Shown here piece after piece: positions 6,116 through 6,931 of a stretch of 6,931 bases of DNA. Position 1 is the first letter of the stretch, and each line of letters begins with the position of its first letter. The DNA comes from an uncultured Sutterella sp. Lineage in GTDB: Bacteria > Pseudomonadota > Gammaproteobacteria > Burkholderiales > Burkholderiaceae_F. The translations under genes and the position numbers were made by a program. Location: positions 1-6,931 of the forward strand of contig CAJJMF010000136.1 in NCBI GenBank assembly GCA_905192805.1. The letters are read 5' to 3'. Below the pieces are notes generated by a model, which worked only from the letters and a program-made list of their open reading frames with translations, ran no database searches and was not told the DNA's origin.

Positions 6116-6193
6116 ACGTCTGCTCTGTCACAGGGGTTTTCGTGCGGGTGGGTACCCTAGCTGAACATCCTTTGCGCTGAGCAGACGTTTTTT
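6116..6193 (+). terminator. Long-loop terminator-like structure after the flavoprotein gene
   Basis: ACGTCTGCTC (6116-6125) pairs perfectly with GAGCAGACGT (6179-6188), followed by a T run (6188-6193). It lies 27 nt beyond the flavoprotein stop. The 53-nt loop is unusually long for a simple terminator and contains a GGGTACCC palindrome, so a branched fold or a small 3'-end RNA is possible. Confidence 0.6.
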
Positions 6194-6317
6194 GAGTCTT
6201 CATGCATGTTTGTGGTAACAGCTGAGAAGATACTGCCTTCTTAAATGCCTTTACGGGAAACGGGGATTGGGCAAAATTCGTGATCCTTATCATTGCTCCT
6301 CAGACAGGAGAGTCAAA

Positions 6318-6350
6318 ATGGGAGGGAAAACGTTTCGAATAGATAAATAA
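6318..6350 (+). other. Ten-codon frame with good ribosome binding site (gene remnant or leader peptide)
   Basis: AGGAG (6306-6310) lies 7 nt before an ATG that opens the frame MGGKTFRIDK, followed at once by TAA and TGA. The AGGAG is itself the right arm of a 5-bp hairpin with CTCCT (6296-6300). The frame could be the start of a gene cut by the neighbouring insertion element, a leader peptide, or chance. The peptide was not recognised. Confidence 0.25.
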
Positions 6351-6420
6351 TGAGCCACGGGGCTAGCAGGAAAAGGTAAACTTTTCAAAGTCAAAAACAA
6401 CTAGGGATCCCCATGGCTCA
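6351..6420. repeat. Imperfect 12-bp inverted repeat before the transposase
   Basis: TGAGCCACGGGG (6351-6362) and CCCCATGGCTCA (6409-6420) are complementary at 11 of 12 positions across a 46-bp spacer. The spacer has its own small stem (GAAAAG 6370-6375, CTTTTC 6381-6386). It may be a transposase-binding or transcription-blocking structure at the element's left end. Confidence 0.45.
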
Positions 6421-6431
6421 GTTCCGAAATA

Positions 6432-6931
6432 GTGAAATCGCTTCTTAATGTCAAGACCAAAATCACTGGCGTTGAGCAAATCGTAGATCGTGACATCGTT
6501 AAACTCATCTTTGACGTAGAGCCTTACAGTCGGGACAAAATGCGGTGCCCTCACTGCTTAAAGAGATGCAGAGTTTATGATCAGGGCTCTCCTGTAAGCA
6601 TACGCTTGTGGTGGCACCTTGATGCCGGCATGCTTCAGGTTTGGCTTCGCTATAAAGGGCCGCGCATCATCCGCCGGGAACACGGCGTACACATGGAGGC
6701 GGTCCCCTGGGCGGTACACGGCTTCCGATTCACCAAAGACTTTGAGCAGCAGGTCACCTAGCTGAGTCTCAACATGTCTAAAAAAGCGATTGCCACCTTC
6801 ATGAAGATAGATTGGGCAACAGTTGGCCGTTGCATTTCGCGGTGCCGTGAACGTATCGAACCCCACCCTGAAGAGCGTCTCCACGGGCTGGTCAATATTG
6901 CCGTTGATGAGACAAGCTATCGCACTGGTCA
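6432..6931 (+). pseudogene. ISL3-family transposase, 5' part, interrupted by an amber codon
   Basis: A GTG-initiated frame runs 109 codons to TAG at 6759-6761 and continues in the same frame to the window edge. The N-terminal zinc-binding region shows CPHC (39-42) and the family motif EHGVHMEAVPWAVHG (83-97). The cysteine expected a few residues before the His of EHG is Arg (RIIRREHG), explainable by TGC to CGC. After the stop come a helix-turn-helix-like segment (MSKKAIATFMKIDWATVGR) and the first catalytic aspartate in AVDETSYRTG (GAT at 6906-6908). The stop falls where ISL3 proteins commonly have Trp (V-x-W-L-x-L), so TGG to TAG is the simplest change. No Shine-Dalgarno is visible before the GTG. 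The frame is otherwise open, which suggests recent inactivation, although the rest of the gene is not seen. Confidence 0.8.

Larger units (their letters stand above)
6089..6431. other. Gene-poor region between flavoprotein gene and transposase
   Basis: These 343 bases hold a terminator-like stem-loop (6116-6193), a possible 10-codon frame behind a good ribosome binding site (6318-6350) and a 12-bp inverted repeat (6351-6420). No longer reading frame with coding character was seen on either strand. The region may contain the junction between chromosome and insertion element. Confidence 0.5.
6351..6931 (+). mobile_element. Left part of an ISL3-family insertion element (boundary uncertain)
   Basis: The element is identified by its transposase. 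The left end is not resolved: candidates are the inverted repeat beginning at 6351 or the stretch GGCTCAGTTCCGAAAT starting at 6415, which has the G-G start usual in ISL3 termini. The right end and the 8-bp target duplication, expected for the family, lie outside the window. Confidence 0.6.

Noticed and set aside
6111..6293. Minus-strand 60-codon frame
   Set aside because: It runs through the terminator stem-loop, lacks a Shine-Dalgarno and has no recognisable features.
1..6931. CRISPR array, tRNA or rRNA gene
   Set aside because: No regularly spaced repeats, no cloverleaf with a T-arm consensus and no rRNA-like segments were seen on reading both strands.

Overview
The window looks like an accessory segment from a Gram-negative proteobacterium. 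Base composition is moderate (about 50% G+C by eye). One gene pair, a LysR regulator divergent from a Tat-exported flavoprotein, is typical of gut Betaproteobacteria such as Sutterellaceae. That assignment is an inference from gene style only; no rRNA or other marker gene is present.

Left part (1-3480): an arsenic-response cluster. A LysE/RhtB-type membrane exporter gene (187-831) is followed after 46 bp by arsR (878-1159), which ends at a strong hairpin terminator. A second unit, arsD (1283-1621) and arsA (1643-3448), has its own sigma70-like promoter, and a perfect dyad ATCAAC-N4-GTTGAT overlaps the -35 box as a probable ArsR operator. ArsR should release DNA when it binds As(III)/Sb(III). 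ArsD should then pass metalloid to the two-domain ArsA ATPase. No ArsB or Acr3 permease and no ArsC reductase lies in the window, although arsA is followed directly by a convergent gene. The pump that ArsA energises must be elsewhere, or the upstream LysE-type exporter may have been recruited; the second idea is speculative.

Middle (3449-6193): a perfect 11-bp stem hairpin separates arsA from a convergent LysR regulator gene (3481-4461, minus), and its right arm includes the last lysR codons. The lysR gene diverges from a 480-residue FAD flavoprotein with a twin-arginine signal (4646-6088). The shared intergenic region carries a perfect 7-bp-arm dyad, a plausible LysR box, and the flavoprotein leader can form nested stems. 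The flavoprotein belongs to the fumarate reductase/flavocytochrome c/ketosteroid dehydrogenase superfamily but lacks the fumarate-reductase active-site residues, so its substrate is unknown. It ends at a stem-loop with a T run.

Right part (6194-6931): a gene-poor stretch holding only a 10-codon reading frame behind a good ribosome binding site and a 12-bp inverted repeat. It leads into the 5' part of an ISL3-family transposase gene that carries an in-frame amber codon and has lost a conserved cysteine. The element runs off the window, and its left boundary is not firmly defined.
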